Assembly (NCBI GenBank): GCA_902625885.1
Contig: CACODE010000001.1
Coordinates: 131,770 to 195,769, forward strand
From: an uncultured Candidatus Poseidoniales archaeon
GTDB taxonomy: Archaea > Thermoplasmatota > Poseidoniia > Poseidoniales > Poseidoniaceae
Reading direction: 5' to 3'
DNA: 64,000 nucleotides
Shown: positions 1-9,900 of the stretch, piece by piece
How the letters are laid out: the number at the start of each line of letters is the position of its first letter
Numbering within the stretch: the stretch's first letter is position 1
Notes under the pieces: model-generated
The model's database searches: none
What the model saw: the letters and a program-made list of their open reading frames with translations, nothing else
Told to the model about the DNA's origin: nothing
Made by a program: the position numbers and the translations under genes

Positions 1-2
1 AA

Positions 3-203
3 AGTCCTCGTTGGTTTATGGTCGACATTGAACCGGTCATGGAATTACCGATGGTGTCATTGCATGAAATGAAGGAAAACCCAAATCTGGAGGGGATGCC
101 ACTTCTCCAGCGTGGCCAGCGGCTTTCGATTCAGCCGGTGACGCCCCAGCACTTTCAGGAAGTTCTTCGTATGGCCGGTATGTCGCAGGCAGACCTCGAG
201 TAA
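3..203 (+). CDS. EVE-domain protein, C-terminal fragment
   Basis: The gene is cut by the left edge; only about 66 C-terminal residues remain, open from the edge to the TAA at 201-203. The visible start PRWFMVDIEPV followed by LHEMKENPNLEGMPLLQRGQRLSIQPV resembles the last third of EVE (PUA-like, THYN1-type) domains, where an aromatic-MVD strand is followed by a 'Lys-x-Asn-Pro-x-Leu' helix and an 'RLSxQPV' strand. EVE domains bind modified nucleic-acid bases. The downstream aminotransferase starts 9 nt later with its ribosome binding site GGTGAT just after this stop, so the two are probably co-transcribed. Family assignment rests on a fragment. Confidence 0.72.
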   Translation, partial: SPRWFMVDIEPVMELPMVSLHEMKENPNLEGMPLLQRGQRLSIQPVTPQHFQEVLRMAGMSQADLE

Positions 204-212
204 GGTGATGGC

Positions 213-1424
213 ATGCCGGCACCCATACCTGTTTCCACCCGTGCTGCTAACATCGAGTACGCCATCCGGGATGTGGTCGTGCCGGCGACGGAACTTGAAG
301 CTCAAGGCCACAACATCATCAAGCTGAACATCGGCGATCCAATCGCCTACCCCGGACTTCCAACGCCGCAACACATGGTTGACGCCTACGTTCGGGCGCT
401 GAACGACGGGCACAACGGCTACTCGCCTTCCTATGGCCTACCGGCGCTGCGAGCAGCCATCGCCTCGGATGAGCGGCGTAAAGGCTGGGAAGCAACATCG
501 GACGATGTCTATGTTTGCCACGGCGTCACGGAGGCGTTGCAGATCCTTTTTGCCGCCGTGCTTGAAGAAGGCACCAAAGTTCTCGCTCCAGGGCCGCACT
601 ACCCTCCATACATGGCCTACCCCCAAATGTACGGTGCGCAAACCGTGGAGTACCAACTTCACAACCACGATGATTGGAAACCTGATTTTGATGACATCCG
701 TGCAAAAATGGACGACAATGTGCGTCTCTTGGTGCTCATCAACCCGAACAATCCTTGCGGCTCGGTCTGCGGTCCAGAAGAGGTGGATGCCCTGCTCGAC
801 ATCGCTCGGGATTACCCCAACTGCATCGTTGTAGCCGACGAAATTTACGACGGTTTGGACTTCACTGGACGGCATGTGTCCATCGCCAGCCGCAGCGAGG
901 ACGTGCCCGTCGTGGCATTAAACGGCGTCTCCAAGGTCTTCTACGCTCCGGGATGGCGAATTGGCTACATGGCGCTTCACGACCCGCTAGGAAGATTGGT
1001 CCATGTTCGGGACGGCATCGAGCGATTGCTGAGATCCCGCTTGTGCGCATCAACACCGGCCCAACTTGGCTACCTTGCCGGTCTGGAGGGCGATCGTGGT
1101 TGGATGGAAGTTTACGCTAAGAAAGTGCTCAAGCAGAGAGATCATTGTCTGAAGCGCATATCGAGCATTGATGGTCTTGAAGTTGAGCGTCCCGGAGGTG
1201 CGTTTTACATGTTCATCCGCTTGACCGACGAGCAATGGGCGAAGGACGACAAGGCCTTTGTTCTGAACTTGCTCCATGAGGAGCATGTCCTTCTCGTTCA
1301 TGGGAGCGGATTTTCTCCAGACCTCGGTCAGGGTCACGTTCGTTTGGTCTTCTTGGCCGATACCGAGGTCTTGGACGAAGTGTTTGACAGAATTGACCGC
1401 TTCCTGCAAAAGCATCGTCAATGA
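213..1424 (+). CDS. Class I/II PLP-dependent aminotransferase (alanine/aspartate type)
   Basis: A full-length 403-aa fold-type I aminotransferase. The co-substrate-binding motif NPNNPCGS lies near residue 177, the PLP-ring Asp is in ADEIYDGLDF (about D209), the Schiff-base lysine is in NGVSKVFYAPGWRIGY (K241), and the phosphate-contacting Arg follows at about R249. The size and the motif GWRIGY fit the alanine aminotransferase/aspartate aminotransferase subgroup (AlaT/AspB-like), which move amino groups between alanine or aspartate and 2-oxoglutarate; substrate cannot be fixed from sequence. The start is supported by GGTGAT at 204-209, 3 nt before the ATG. Its last codons overlap the next reading frame (ATGA at 1421), but the next gene probably starts at 1448. 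Confidence 0.93.
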   Translation: MPAPIPVSTRAANIEYAIRDVVVPATELEAQGHNIIKLNIGDPIAYPGLPTPQHMVDAYVRALNDGHNGYSPSYGLPALRAAIASDERRKGWEATSDDVYVCHGVTEALQILFAAVLEEGTKVLAPGPHYPPYMAYPQMYGAQTVEYQLHNHDDWKPDFDDIRAKMDDNVRLLVLINPNNPCGSVCGPEEVDALLDIARDYPNCIVVADEIYDGLDFTGRHVSIASRSEDVPVVALNGVSKVFYAPGWRIGYMALHDPLGRLVHVRDGIERLLRSRLCASTPAQLGYLAGLEGDRGWMEVYAKKVLKQRDHCLKRISSIDGLEVERPGGAFYMFIRLTDEQWAKDDKAFVLNLLHEEHVLLVHGSGFSPDLGQGHVRLVFLADTEVLDEVFDRIDRFLQKHRQ

Positions 1425-1447
1425 CGATTTGTGTCGCAGGAGAATTG

Positions 1448-4400
1448 ATGAATCAAAAGCGGAGAGACCGCTCTATGGGCCGAAGGTTCACCCTCACATT
1501 GGTGTTAATTCTCGGCCTCCTTATGTCACCGTTAGCCTCCGCAGCGACCGTCTCAACCAACAGCCAACTGTCCTTGGAATCCGTCGCTCCTCTGCTCGCC
1601 GCTTTGGTAGTGGCGTATTTCGTTCGTCGTTGGTTCATACCGCAGCAACTGAAGAACCTCCAAGTCGCCTTTGAAATTGAAGACGACTTGTACGAAGTTC
1701 ACCGAATCACGCGAACGCTTCGTGATTCCCGTCGTCTCTTGACAGCGCACAGAGTGGGCTTTGGTGTACTGTTGTACATGATGGGCCTGACCGGTGTGCT
1801 GATTCTTATCGCTGAGTTGTTCTTTAATGCAGCCGTGTTCGCTCAATTCAACCTCTATATCATCGCCACGTTGATTCTCATACCGGTGTTGATATCCCCT
1901 TGGGAATCCCTCAACAGCCAACTTGCCTCCCGGCGTCGAGACATCCGAAGTTCGGTGAGCGCCGACCTTATCCGTCGGGTTGTCACTTTGGCTTTCCTTG
2001 TCATCACAACGCTTCTTGTGTTGGCCTATGGCTACCAGTTGGAGGGGCAGTTGACACCGACATGGCTGGCTTTTGCCATGCTCACCTTCATGGCGCCGAC
2101 CATTTTGGCCTACGGTCGAATCATGGGCGCATCATGGAACATGCTTCTCATCAACAAATGGCGAACGACTCGAGGGCGAAAGAACCCGATCGACCCTGAC
2201 AAAAACGGATTTGTTGGTCGCCTTTTCTCCTTTTTGTTGGTTCTGTTTCTGCTAACCATGCCAATCACGGCCCTGAACGGTATATCCACCGTCATCTACG
2301 TGATGGTTAACAACCCCGACAACATGGGTGAAGTGCTCAACTACGGCGGCATCATCGGCTATTCGATATACGTCCGCATTGACCTCATTTCAGAAATCCT
2401 GTTCCAGTGGGAGTTCATCAAATCCCTCCCGCAATTTCTTTCCCTGTACCTCACGTTGAACATCGCTATCGTGGGCCTTGCCTTCATCTTTGAATTAACA
2501 AGAAACCTGATTCTTGGTGGACAGTCGTTTGGTGGTATGTTTGGTGTTATTCTGGACACGCCTCGAGAAATCAGGGCCGAGAAAGCCGCTCAAGCGCGCC
2601 AACTGACGTTCGCTTTCGCAGGTTTTTCAGGGTACACCGTTTTGCTACTGATCTTGGTTTGCTACAAGGAATTCGGCTCGTTGATGCCGTTTACAGCGAC
2701 GCTGGAGTCCAACGGCTTTGACGAAACCCTTCGGCTGCTGACCGTGTGGCTCTTTATTGCCGTTGGCCAATTGATTTTCCTCCTTACTTGGTTGCTTTCC
2801 ATCAGCAAATTCGGACACCTGCGCAACCTTCGGTTTGACCTCAACCCGGACGAGCGACGCGAAGGTGCTGTACGATTGGAAGGCGGCGATAAGCTCCAAC
2901 ATTTGGTCGAGAACGCTGCGTACAACGAGGATATTGACTTGCTGATACGTATTCAAACCCACGATTTCCCCGGCGATCAGGCACTCATACGGCAGGAACA
3001 ATCTCGTGCCTCCATGTGGGAAAAAGCACTCAGAGGGCTCTGGCCTGAAGCGATTGAGGCCAGCCGACGTCTCCTTGCACAATCCGGCGGTGACAACGAC
3101 GAAGCCCGCATGCTGATCGCCACCGGCTACATGGCCTTGCGTCGTCTTGATGCTGCTAGGGAGGCATTGCACGGTCTGCAGCAACCCGAAGGCTACGATG
3201 AACCAGAGATTCTCTCCTTCATTTGTGAGTGGCTCGATCCTTGGAACGGCACGGTCACCGAAGACGATTTGTGGGATTGGGAGAACAACTCCACCATCGA
3301 TTACTTGCAAACCTTGCTCAAGATGATGCAATCATGGAAGCCACAACCTTCTGAAATGATGCTGCACAACGACAAGCTCTCCCAGACAGGTCAACTTTCG
3401 ATGGTGGCCCTCCTCAGAGCTCAGCGAAGGTATGAGGAAGCCTTGGATTTGTCCCTCGCCCTCGTCCGTGCCGACCCCACAGGGGTGCGTCCAAGATTAG
3501 CGGTGGCCTTGTGTTTGGTTGATACAGGCCAATGGCACGACGCAAAGTCCGTGTTGGACGAGCTCATCAAAAGCGACAGCAAAGACCCCAGAGTGCAAGC
3601 CCTCGCCGTCATCTTTGGATACGGTACCAAAGGCCGGGAACACATGGAGGTCTCTTTGTTGCTCGACGAGCCTAAAGAAACGAAAAAATGGATGGATGCC
3701 GCCCCGGTTAACGCCTATGCTGCTCTTTTGCAGAAAGGTGGCTTGGATGAAGCCGTGAACGCGAACGTGCTGATTGCCGCACATGAGGCAACACGGCGCA
3801 CCGTTGCCCCGAGATTCACGCCAGGTATCCTCTCAACCGTGTTCCAATACCTTGTTTTGCTGCCGATGTGGTTTGTGGCCGGTATTCTTGTTTACCAAGA
3901 AGTTGGCCAAACAGAAGGCCTCTCTGTGCTCGGCGGCCTGCTCTTCCTGAATTATTCCTACCGGCGTGTGACTCGGCAACAGGAGCACCAGATACGCCAT
4001 CGCGATCAGCGTGGCATGGTCAAGTACGCCAAGCGGTTGAAGCGTTTGAAAGCCACGCCTCAGGCCAGCAACATACCGATTGGCAACCATCTTTTGCTCA
4101 GTGGTATTTTGGTCACTGTTAACGGTGTGGTGCTGGACATTGGGTTCCCCGCATGGTTGTTTGAACGGTTGCCAAAAGAGCCTGAAAAGAAGGTCAGAAC
4201 TCGATTGAGAAAGCGAAGCATTGCGCTTGAAAAGGGAAAAACTCCACGCACCTCCCTCCTCGGGAAAGCATGGTGGCTCAAGCGCCCAAAGGAACACACC
4301 GAGGCGGGCCCTATGCTTGAGAGGAGCATCGGCCCTGTGGCGTACCGTGGGCGAACCAATTACGTCCGCAAAAAAGAACCAAGGGCGCTCAACGATGCGG

Positions 4401-4471
4401 CCCAGGGCAAGGAGTCCCCCGTACAGAAACGGTTCATTCCTCGAAACACAATACGAAGCGAGCGCGCTTAA
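1448..4471 (+). CDS. Large polytopic membrane protein with a TPR-like middle domain, unknown function
   Basis: About 1007 aa. I place the start at ATG 1448 rather than 1421 because AGGAGA lies just upstream and the protein then opens with a basic stretch and a hydrophobic segment ending in LASAA, a plausible signal peptide. About nine predicted membrane segments follow in the first half (for example near YFVRRWFIP, LLYMMGLTGVLILIAELF, TFAFAGFSGYTVLLLILV). A soluble helical section of roughly 330 residues comes next, with repeated 'LxxAxxALxxL' and 'YEEALDLSLALVRADP' units typical of TPR-like repeats. Two more membrane segments and a very basic tail of about 130 residues end the protein. I do not recognise the family; a scaffold or surface-layer/cell-envelope assembly role would be guesswork. 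Confidence 0.85.
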   Translation: MNQKRRDRSMGRRFTLTLVLILGLLMSPLASAATVSTNSQLSLESVAPLLAALVVAYFVRRWFIPQQLKNLQVAFEIEDDLYEVHRITRTLRDSRRLLTAHRVGFGVLLYMMGLTGVLILIAELFFNAAVFAQFNLYIIATLILIPVLISPWESLNSQLASRRRDIRSSVSADLIRRVVTLAFLVITTLLVLAYGYQLEGQLTPTWLAFAMLTFMAPTILAYGRIMGASWNMLLINKWRTTRGRKNPIDPDKNGFVGRLFSFLLVLFLLTMPITALNGISTVIYVMVNNPDNMGEVLNYGGIIGYSIYVRIDLISEILFQWEFIKSLPQFLSLYLTLNIAIVGLAFIFELTRNLILGGQSFGGMFGVILDTPREIRAEKAAQARQLTFAFAGFSGYTVLLLILVCYKEFGSLMPFTATLESNGFDETLRLLTVWLFIAVGQLIFLLTWLLSISKFGHLRNLRFDLNPDERREGAVRLEGGDKLQHLVENAAYNEDIDLLIRIQTHDFPGDQALIRQEQSRASMWEKALRGLWPEAIEASRRLLAQSGGDNDEARMLIATGYMALRRLDAAREALHGLQQPEGYDEPEILSFICEWLDPWNGTVTEDDLWDWENNSTIDYLQTLLKMMQSWKPQPSEMMLHNDKLSQTGQLSMVALLRAQRRYEEALDLSLALVRADPTGVRPRLAVALCLVDTGQWHDAKSVLDELIKSDSKDPRVQALAVIFGYGTKGREHMEVSLLLDEPKETKKWMDAAPVNAYAALLQKGGLDEAVNANVLIAAHEATRRTVAPRFTPGILSTVFQYLVLLPMWFVAGILVYQEVGQTEGLSVLGGLLFLNYSYRRVTRQQEHQIRHRDQRGMVKYAKRLKRLKATPQASNIPIGNHLLLSGILVTVNGVVLDIGFPAWLFERLPKEPEKKVRTRLRKRSIALEKGKTPRTSLLGKAWWLKRPKEHTEAGPMLERSIGPVAYRGRTNYVRKKEPRALNDAAQGKESPVQKRFIPRNTIRSERA

Positions 4472-4531
4472 ATTTACCATCCATCCGGCCTTTGAAGAGG
4501 GTTCAAAGACCGTCCGTCTCCGCCAATCCCC

Positions 4532-5845
4532 ATGAAAGGGAAATCCGGTGCATGGGCGGCTTCAAAAGAAAACCTTCGATATGCCGAAATCGTGGAATCT
4601 TCGGTTAAATCAAGCGGTGAACTTTACCGTGATGGGCTTGGAATGATCGCTTCGGAGAACATTGTCTCACCAGCGGTTCGTGACATTGTCGTGAGCGACT
4701 TGCACGGACGCTACGCCGAAGGATTGCCGGGCAAACGTTACTACCAAGGATGCGAAGATTTTGACACCATCGAGGCGCTCGGCATCGAACTCGCCCGTGA
4801 GGTGTTTGGTGCTTCGTTTGCCAACATCCAGTCAATATCAGGTACGGTTTCGAACATCGGCGCCCTCAAGGCGCTAGCCAAGCCCGGTGACAACATTACG
4901 GCGGTTTCAACCGCCGATGGTGGCCACATCTCGCACGCAAGGATGGGAGCTGTTGGTTTGCGCGACTTGACCCTCACGACCTACCCATGGGACGAGGAAC
5001 GCATGGAACCTGACGTTGACGCTGCCTGCAAAACCATACGTGAAGTTGAACCAAAAGTGGCGTTGTTTGGCCAGTCCGTGTTCTTGTTTCCCACGCCGAT
5101 GAAGGAGATGGCAGCAGCAGCAAAAGAGGTAGGTGCATCGGTCATGTACGACGGGGCTCACGTGCTTGGCCTCATCGCGGGCGGACAATTTCAGGACCCC
5201 TTGCGAGAGGGCGCAGACGTCATGACGGGTTCCAGTCACAAAACCTTCCCCGGGCCTCAAGGCGGTTTCCTGCTCTCGTCATCCGAAGATCCAGCATTTC
5301 ATCGAAAACTAAACAACGCCATGTTCCCGGGTGTATGTTCATCCTACCACCTGCACCACGTCGCCGGCAAAGTGATGGCGCTGGCCGAGTTCAAGGAATA
5401 CGGTGCAGCTTATGCGAAAGACATCGTCGCCAACGCCCAGGCATTTGCAGCAGCGCTTGCAGGTGAGGGCTTTGACGTCCTCGCCGAAAGCCGTGGCTAC
5501 ACGGCCTCCCACCAAGTCTTGACACGGCATGGGGAGCTTGATTCAGGCGCAGGAGCCAAGGCCGCTCAAAAACTCGAGCAAGCCGGCATCATCACCAACA
5601 TGAACATGCTCCCTGGCGATACCAAAGCCCTGGCTCCTTCAGGGCTTCGTCTCGGTGTGCAAGAGTTGACGCGTGTCGGTTTCACCACGGATGACATGCA
5701 GGACGTCGCCAAATTCTACGCCCGTGTTTTGCTTCATGACGAGGACCCCGCCAGAGTCAAAACCGATGTCAATCAGCTCAAGTCTGAACACCAAATCATT
5801 CGTTATTGTTTCAACGAAAACGAGCGTTCTGGCTACCCGGAGTGA
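4532..5845 (+). CDS. glyA: Serine hydroxymethyltransferase
   Basis: 437 aa. It interconverts serine and glycine with transfer of the C1 unit to a (tetrahydro)folate or pterin carrier. The PLP lysine sits in TGSSHKTFPGPQGG (K237), the ring-stacking His and Asp in STADGGHISH and MYDGAHVLGL (D207), and the N-terminal signature ASENIVSPAVR and RYAEGLPGKRYYQG is intact. Length and spacing fit the archaeal branch of GlyA. The start is ATG 4532, 60 nt after the stop of the membrane protein; no strong ribosome binding site is visible. Within this window it is the clear C1-metabolism enzyme. Confidence 0.96.
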   Translation: MKGKSGAWAASKENLRYAEIVESSVKSSGELYRDGLGMIASENIVSPAVRDIVVSDLHGRYAEGLPGKRYYQGCEDFDTIEALGIELAREVFGASFANIQSISGTVSNIGALKALAKPGDNITAVSTADGGHISHARMGAVGLRDLTLTTYPWDEERMEPDVDAACKTIREVEPKVALFGQSVFLFPTPMKEMAAAAKEVGASVMYDGAHVLGLIAGGQFQDPLREGADVMTGSSHKTFPGPQGGFLLSSSEDPAFHRKLNNAMFPGVCSSYHLHHVAGKVMALAEFKEYGAAYAKDIVANAQAFAAALAGEGFDVLAESRGYTASHQVLTRHGELDSGAGAKAAQKLEQAGIITNMNMLPGDTKALAPSGLRLGVQELTRVGFTTDDMQDVAKFYARVLLHDEDPARVKTDVNQLKSEHQIIRYCFNENERSGYPE

Positions 5846-5858
5846 GGGGGGTCTCCGC

Positions 5859-6887
5859 TTGGGTGTACAACCCGGACCGAACCATGAGGGTTTTCGTTTT
5901 TGCCGGGACGGGTTTTTTTTTGATGACGATGGTTTGCCACTGGTTTTGATTGGTAGGGTTGAATTTCTGCACTTCTGGAACTGTTTGGATTCGTGTTTCT
6001 CCTCCCCGTTGGGCAGGAAACTCATCTATGCTGCGACAGATGCGGAGGAACGCATCTTGGCCAGTAATGAACGCTACAAATTGGGCCGTTTTTTTGGCCA
6101 AAAACGCGTACGAAACGTCTTGCGCCAACGCGCCCTCAACATGGGATGGGGTGTGTTTGGTGATCAACAAATCACGGCGCCAGTTCATGATGCCCTTTCA
6201 GTGGGCTTTGCCCTGGCTCACGAAGAACACGTTCGCCAATTGAGGTTTGATATGGAATGGAAACAACCGTCTCAGGATTTAATTTTGATCGATTACGCCC
6301 AGAAGCAAGGAAACCTTTCTGCTGCACCAAACCCTATTCCGTTTGAATGGATGGCGTCCGGGAAAAACGATGCAGGCGAGGCATCGCTTGAACTCGATCT
6401 CGATTTACGAGAGCATCGGTTTTTTTCGGGAGACGAGCAGTCGTTTTTCCTTCATGTGTCCGTGCTCAAACATCTTTTTTCGGCTCTTGTGGGTCGAGAT
6501 TCGGTCGTTCATTCATGCATGAAGGACGCTATTGTTGACGACGACGTTCAGCATGCTGAGGTCGCAAAGGTTGTAGCGCACGCATCGTTGGAAGCGTTTA
6601 ATCGCAGTGAGGACGCCATTTATGTTCAAAATGCGAAAGATTGGTACGGCCACCTGATGAACAAGTTCACGGGAAGGGGGTTGGGTGTTGTGCAGGTGAT
6701 GCAAAGCATCCTGAACGGTGATAACCACAGTGTTTTCCACATCAATTCACCCGTCGGTCCGCTTGTGGCGGGAACGCTCATCGGTATGTGGCAAAGGGCG
6801 CACGGGATGCGTGCTTCCGTGCGTTTGTCCCAGACGCAAAACGCGCTGGTTTTGCAGCTTTCAGAACCTACCGTGGATTATGCGTGA
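5859..6887 (+). CDS. Conserved-looking protein of unknown function
   Basis: About 342 aa from a TTG at 5859. The longer open frame runs back into glyA, but translation inside glyA is not credible; GAGGGGG at about 5845-5851 lies 7 nt before this TTG, and no ATG occurs in frame near here. The protein is mixed alpha/beta without membrane segments. The last 90 residues (YGHLMNKFTGRGLGVVQVMQ..., HINSPVGPLVAGTLIGMWQRAHG) form a glycine-rich strand, a 'NSP' turn and a hydrophobic helix, faintly reminiscent of V4R/ligand-binding folds, but this is not enough to name it. It follows glyA by 13 nt and is probably in the same transcript. Confidence 0.72.
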   Translation: MGVQPGPNHEGFRFCRDGFFFDDDGLPLVLIGRVEFLHFWNCLDSCFSSPLGRKLIYAATDAEERILASNERYKLGRFFGQKRVRNVLRQRALNMGWGVFGDQQITAPVHDALSVGFALAHEEHVRQLRFDMEWKQPSQDLILIDYAQKQGNLSAAPNPIPFEWMASGKNDAGEASLELDLDLREHRFFSGDEQSFFLHVSVLKHLFSALVGRDSVVHSCMKDAIVDDDVQHAEVAKVVAHASLEAFNRSEDAIYVQNAKDWYGHLMNKFTGRGLGVVQVMQSILNGDNHSVFHINSPVGPLVAGTLIGMWQRAHGMRASVRLSQTQNALVLQLSEPTVDYA

Positions 6888-6998
6888 ATCAGTGCGATAC
6901 ATCGCCTTTTGAGTGAATTTCGTGCGCCCATCTGTGGTCAAGGTTCATAACCGAATCAACGCCTCGTGTATAACGCACAATGTTGCCGGGTGCTTACC

Positions 6999-9900
6999 AT
7001 GAGTCTCAATCATAACCAAATGGCCTATGTTGCCATCGTTTCAACCCTCATCTTTGGCTCCCTTTTCGTGGGTGTATCCGGTTTCTTCCAAACAAGCGAA
7101 GAAGTCGGTGGATTTGACAGCGCTGTTGAGGAGGACATCCGTGGGCAAAGCGAACTCATGGAACTGGCCGTTGACACTGACGGCGACGAATTGTCCGACA
7201 AACTGGAACTCACGCAGTACGGCACGGACCCCGAAAAATGGGACACCGACAACGACGGCATGAGCGACGGATGGGAGGTCCAGAACGGTCTCAATCCTCT
7301 TGATAATGGTGAATCAGAAGACATAGATTTTGACGCCACCAACCTTGATGACGATAGGGATGAGGCTCAGGTAGAAAACGAAACAGAATCGTGGCCTGAC
7401 CCGAATCAAGGCCCCAACGGCGACCCCGACAGGGATGGCCTCACCAATCAAGCCGAACAGGAACTCGGCACCGACCCACAGCGGTCGGATTCCGATAACG
7501 ACGGGTTGAACGATCGCTGGGAATCCTTGTACACGACGACGGTTCAAACACCCGGTGGAGATGTTGTGCTGTTTGACCCTATGGATGCCAACTACGGTTG
7601 CCTCCTCCTCGACAGCGCCATGGAGAACATCTTGGAAGAGCGATTCAACGGTGAAAACGGGATGCCTGAGTGGGATGAGCTCGAAGTTAACGGGAAGCAT
7701 TCTTGCGACATGGTCTTGGATACTGACGACGACGGTCTTGCCAACTTTGAGGAAGAAGCGTTTGGTACAAATCCCACCGCACGAGATTCCGACATGGACT
7801 TGATAGACGACATTGTCGAAGTCGCCAACGGCAGCATGGCGCTAACCACAGGCGTTGGCGAACAATGCAACGAACCGCTATTGCAACCTCTTCCTCACCT
7901 CGGTCCTTTCTCCGGCGTTGACCGAAGTTGGTTCAGAATGGACATGGACGGCGACGGTTTGTTGAACGGCCCATCCGATTGGGACACGGACGGTGACGGT
8001 ATGCCAGACGGCTTTGAGTTCTGTTATTCCAACCCCGACCTTGCTCCCAACGCAGGGTATGTACTCAGTCCATCAAACGCCTCTGACGGCTATGGCGATT
8101 GGGACGAAGACGGGTTGAACAACCTTGAGGAGTACCAGGTGGCCCAAATTTTTGGTGAGGGCAACTTTACTTCGCCTTGGTTGGCCGATACCGACCAAGA
8201 TGAAATGCCTGACCAGTGGGAGGCATCCAACGGCTTGCACCCGCGCTCCGCTCTCAACCGGGACCAAGACCCTGACATGGACGGTTACGACCTTGACCAG
8301 GACGGCGATGTCATGTACGACGATCTTGAAAACACGGCTTTCGTTAATTCAGTGGAAGTCGTGCTCGGTCAGCAGGTGTCGGAAAACCAACAGGTTGCCT
8401 CAGCCCGAATCACCCTGGCAGGCGGTAACCAGCAAGTGGTCGCCATGCGGGCACCCGTAGACGGCTATGTTTACGAGCTCAACGTTGCAGTAGGCCAAAC
8501 CATCGATTCAAGAATATTCAGCTGGATGAACATCGTTGAGGAAGAGGAACGGTTCACCAACGTCATGGAATACAAAGCAAACGACCGCGACCGAGACGGC
8601 ATCCTCGACGGTCGCAGCACCGACCCACTGAACGCCGATACAGACTCCGATGGCCTCATTGATGGCATTGAAGTGATGGGCTGGGAAATCCTTGTCGTCA
8701 ATCGAGGTGTTCAGCCGACTTGGGTTACTTCCGACCCCGGGCTCTACGACACGGATGCTGACGGCCTGTCCGACTTTGACGAATACAGTTCGGCATGCAA
8801 CCTTGCTGGTTCCAACGCTTCCAACCCCGACACCGATTCTGATGGTCTTTCAGACCTCGAGGAGGCCGGTGACAACTTCATGTGGGAAGGCGAGTCCTAC
8901 TCGACGAGTCCGTGCATGTTTGACACGGACAACGATGGTCTCGAGGACGGCGAAGAGGTTGTAGCGGGTGCTGACAACTTCCTTACGCACGCCAACAAAT
9001 CCGACACCGATGACGACGGGTTGATTGACGGTCAGGAAGTGCTCTTTGTACCCAGGCCGTTCCAAAATCCAACCAACCCTCTACTCAACGATACCGATGG
9101 CGACGGCATGCTGGACGGATGGGAAATGCAAGTCAAATCGGCTGAGGACAACACCAACTCACACAGCCTGTGGGTGGCTGTTTCCACATGGGAACGACCC
9201 GGTTGTGAGACGACCCAGACCAATTCCTGCACGATGCAGCCGGGCGGTTATGTTTGGCAGAATTGGCTTGGTGGTTTCGCTCTGGAGCCGAAATTCCAGG
9301 TCAGTGAAATGAACCTGACAGGGTTTCAAATGCCAACGAATTCACTGTGCGACGGTTGTAATGGTCGTTGGGCGCTTGATCCCTCACTCAGTTCGCTAAA
9401 GGACGACACGTTCGATGTCGACAACGACACGCTGGCCAACGGCATGGAAGCCCCGGACCGATGGGACACCAATCCTGTTGACGACGACACGGACGGCGAT
9501 TTGCTACCGGACGGTTGGGAAGTGTATTACTCCCAGCTGGCCTTTGAAAACGGCTTGGCCGATAACGAGACCGTCGGAGTTTACGGCGCTCGCGGCGTCA
9601 TGGACCCGTCCATGCCGGACAGCGACCTTGACGGCATCGACGATGGGTTTGAGGACCCAGACAACGATGGTCTCAACCGCACGGGTCTCGTGAAGCGATA
9701 CTGCCCGGGTTACAACGATACCACCAATTCCGAATGCAACATTGATCCCGACACGCCCGACGGTCAACGGTTTTACGACAACCTCGAAAACTACACCAAC
9801 TATGAAGAAATGCAAAACGGAACGAACCCCATCACGAACGACACCGACGGTGACGAGTGGAACGACGGTCCGGAAGTGTACTACCAAGACCACGATGACG

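Noticed and set aside
2645-3331. 228-aa ORF on the minus strand
   Set aside because: Shadow of the TPR-like part of the membrane protein gene on the plus strand; composition not protein-like and no start signal.
3833-4480. 215-aa ORF on the minus strand
   Set aside because: Lies opposite the conserved-looking end of the same membrane protein; no domain or start context.
5673-5858. N-terminal extension of the unknown gene into glyA
   Set aside because: It overlaps the conserved end of glyA in another frame; a TTG with a Shine-Dalgarno at 5859 is better.
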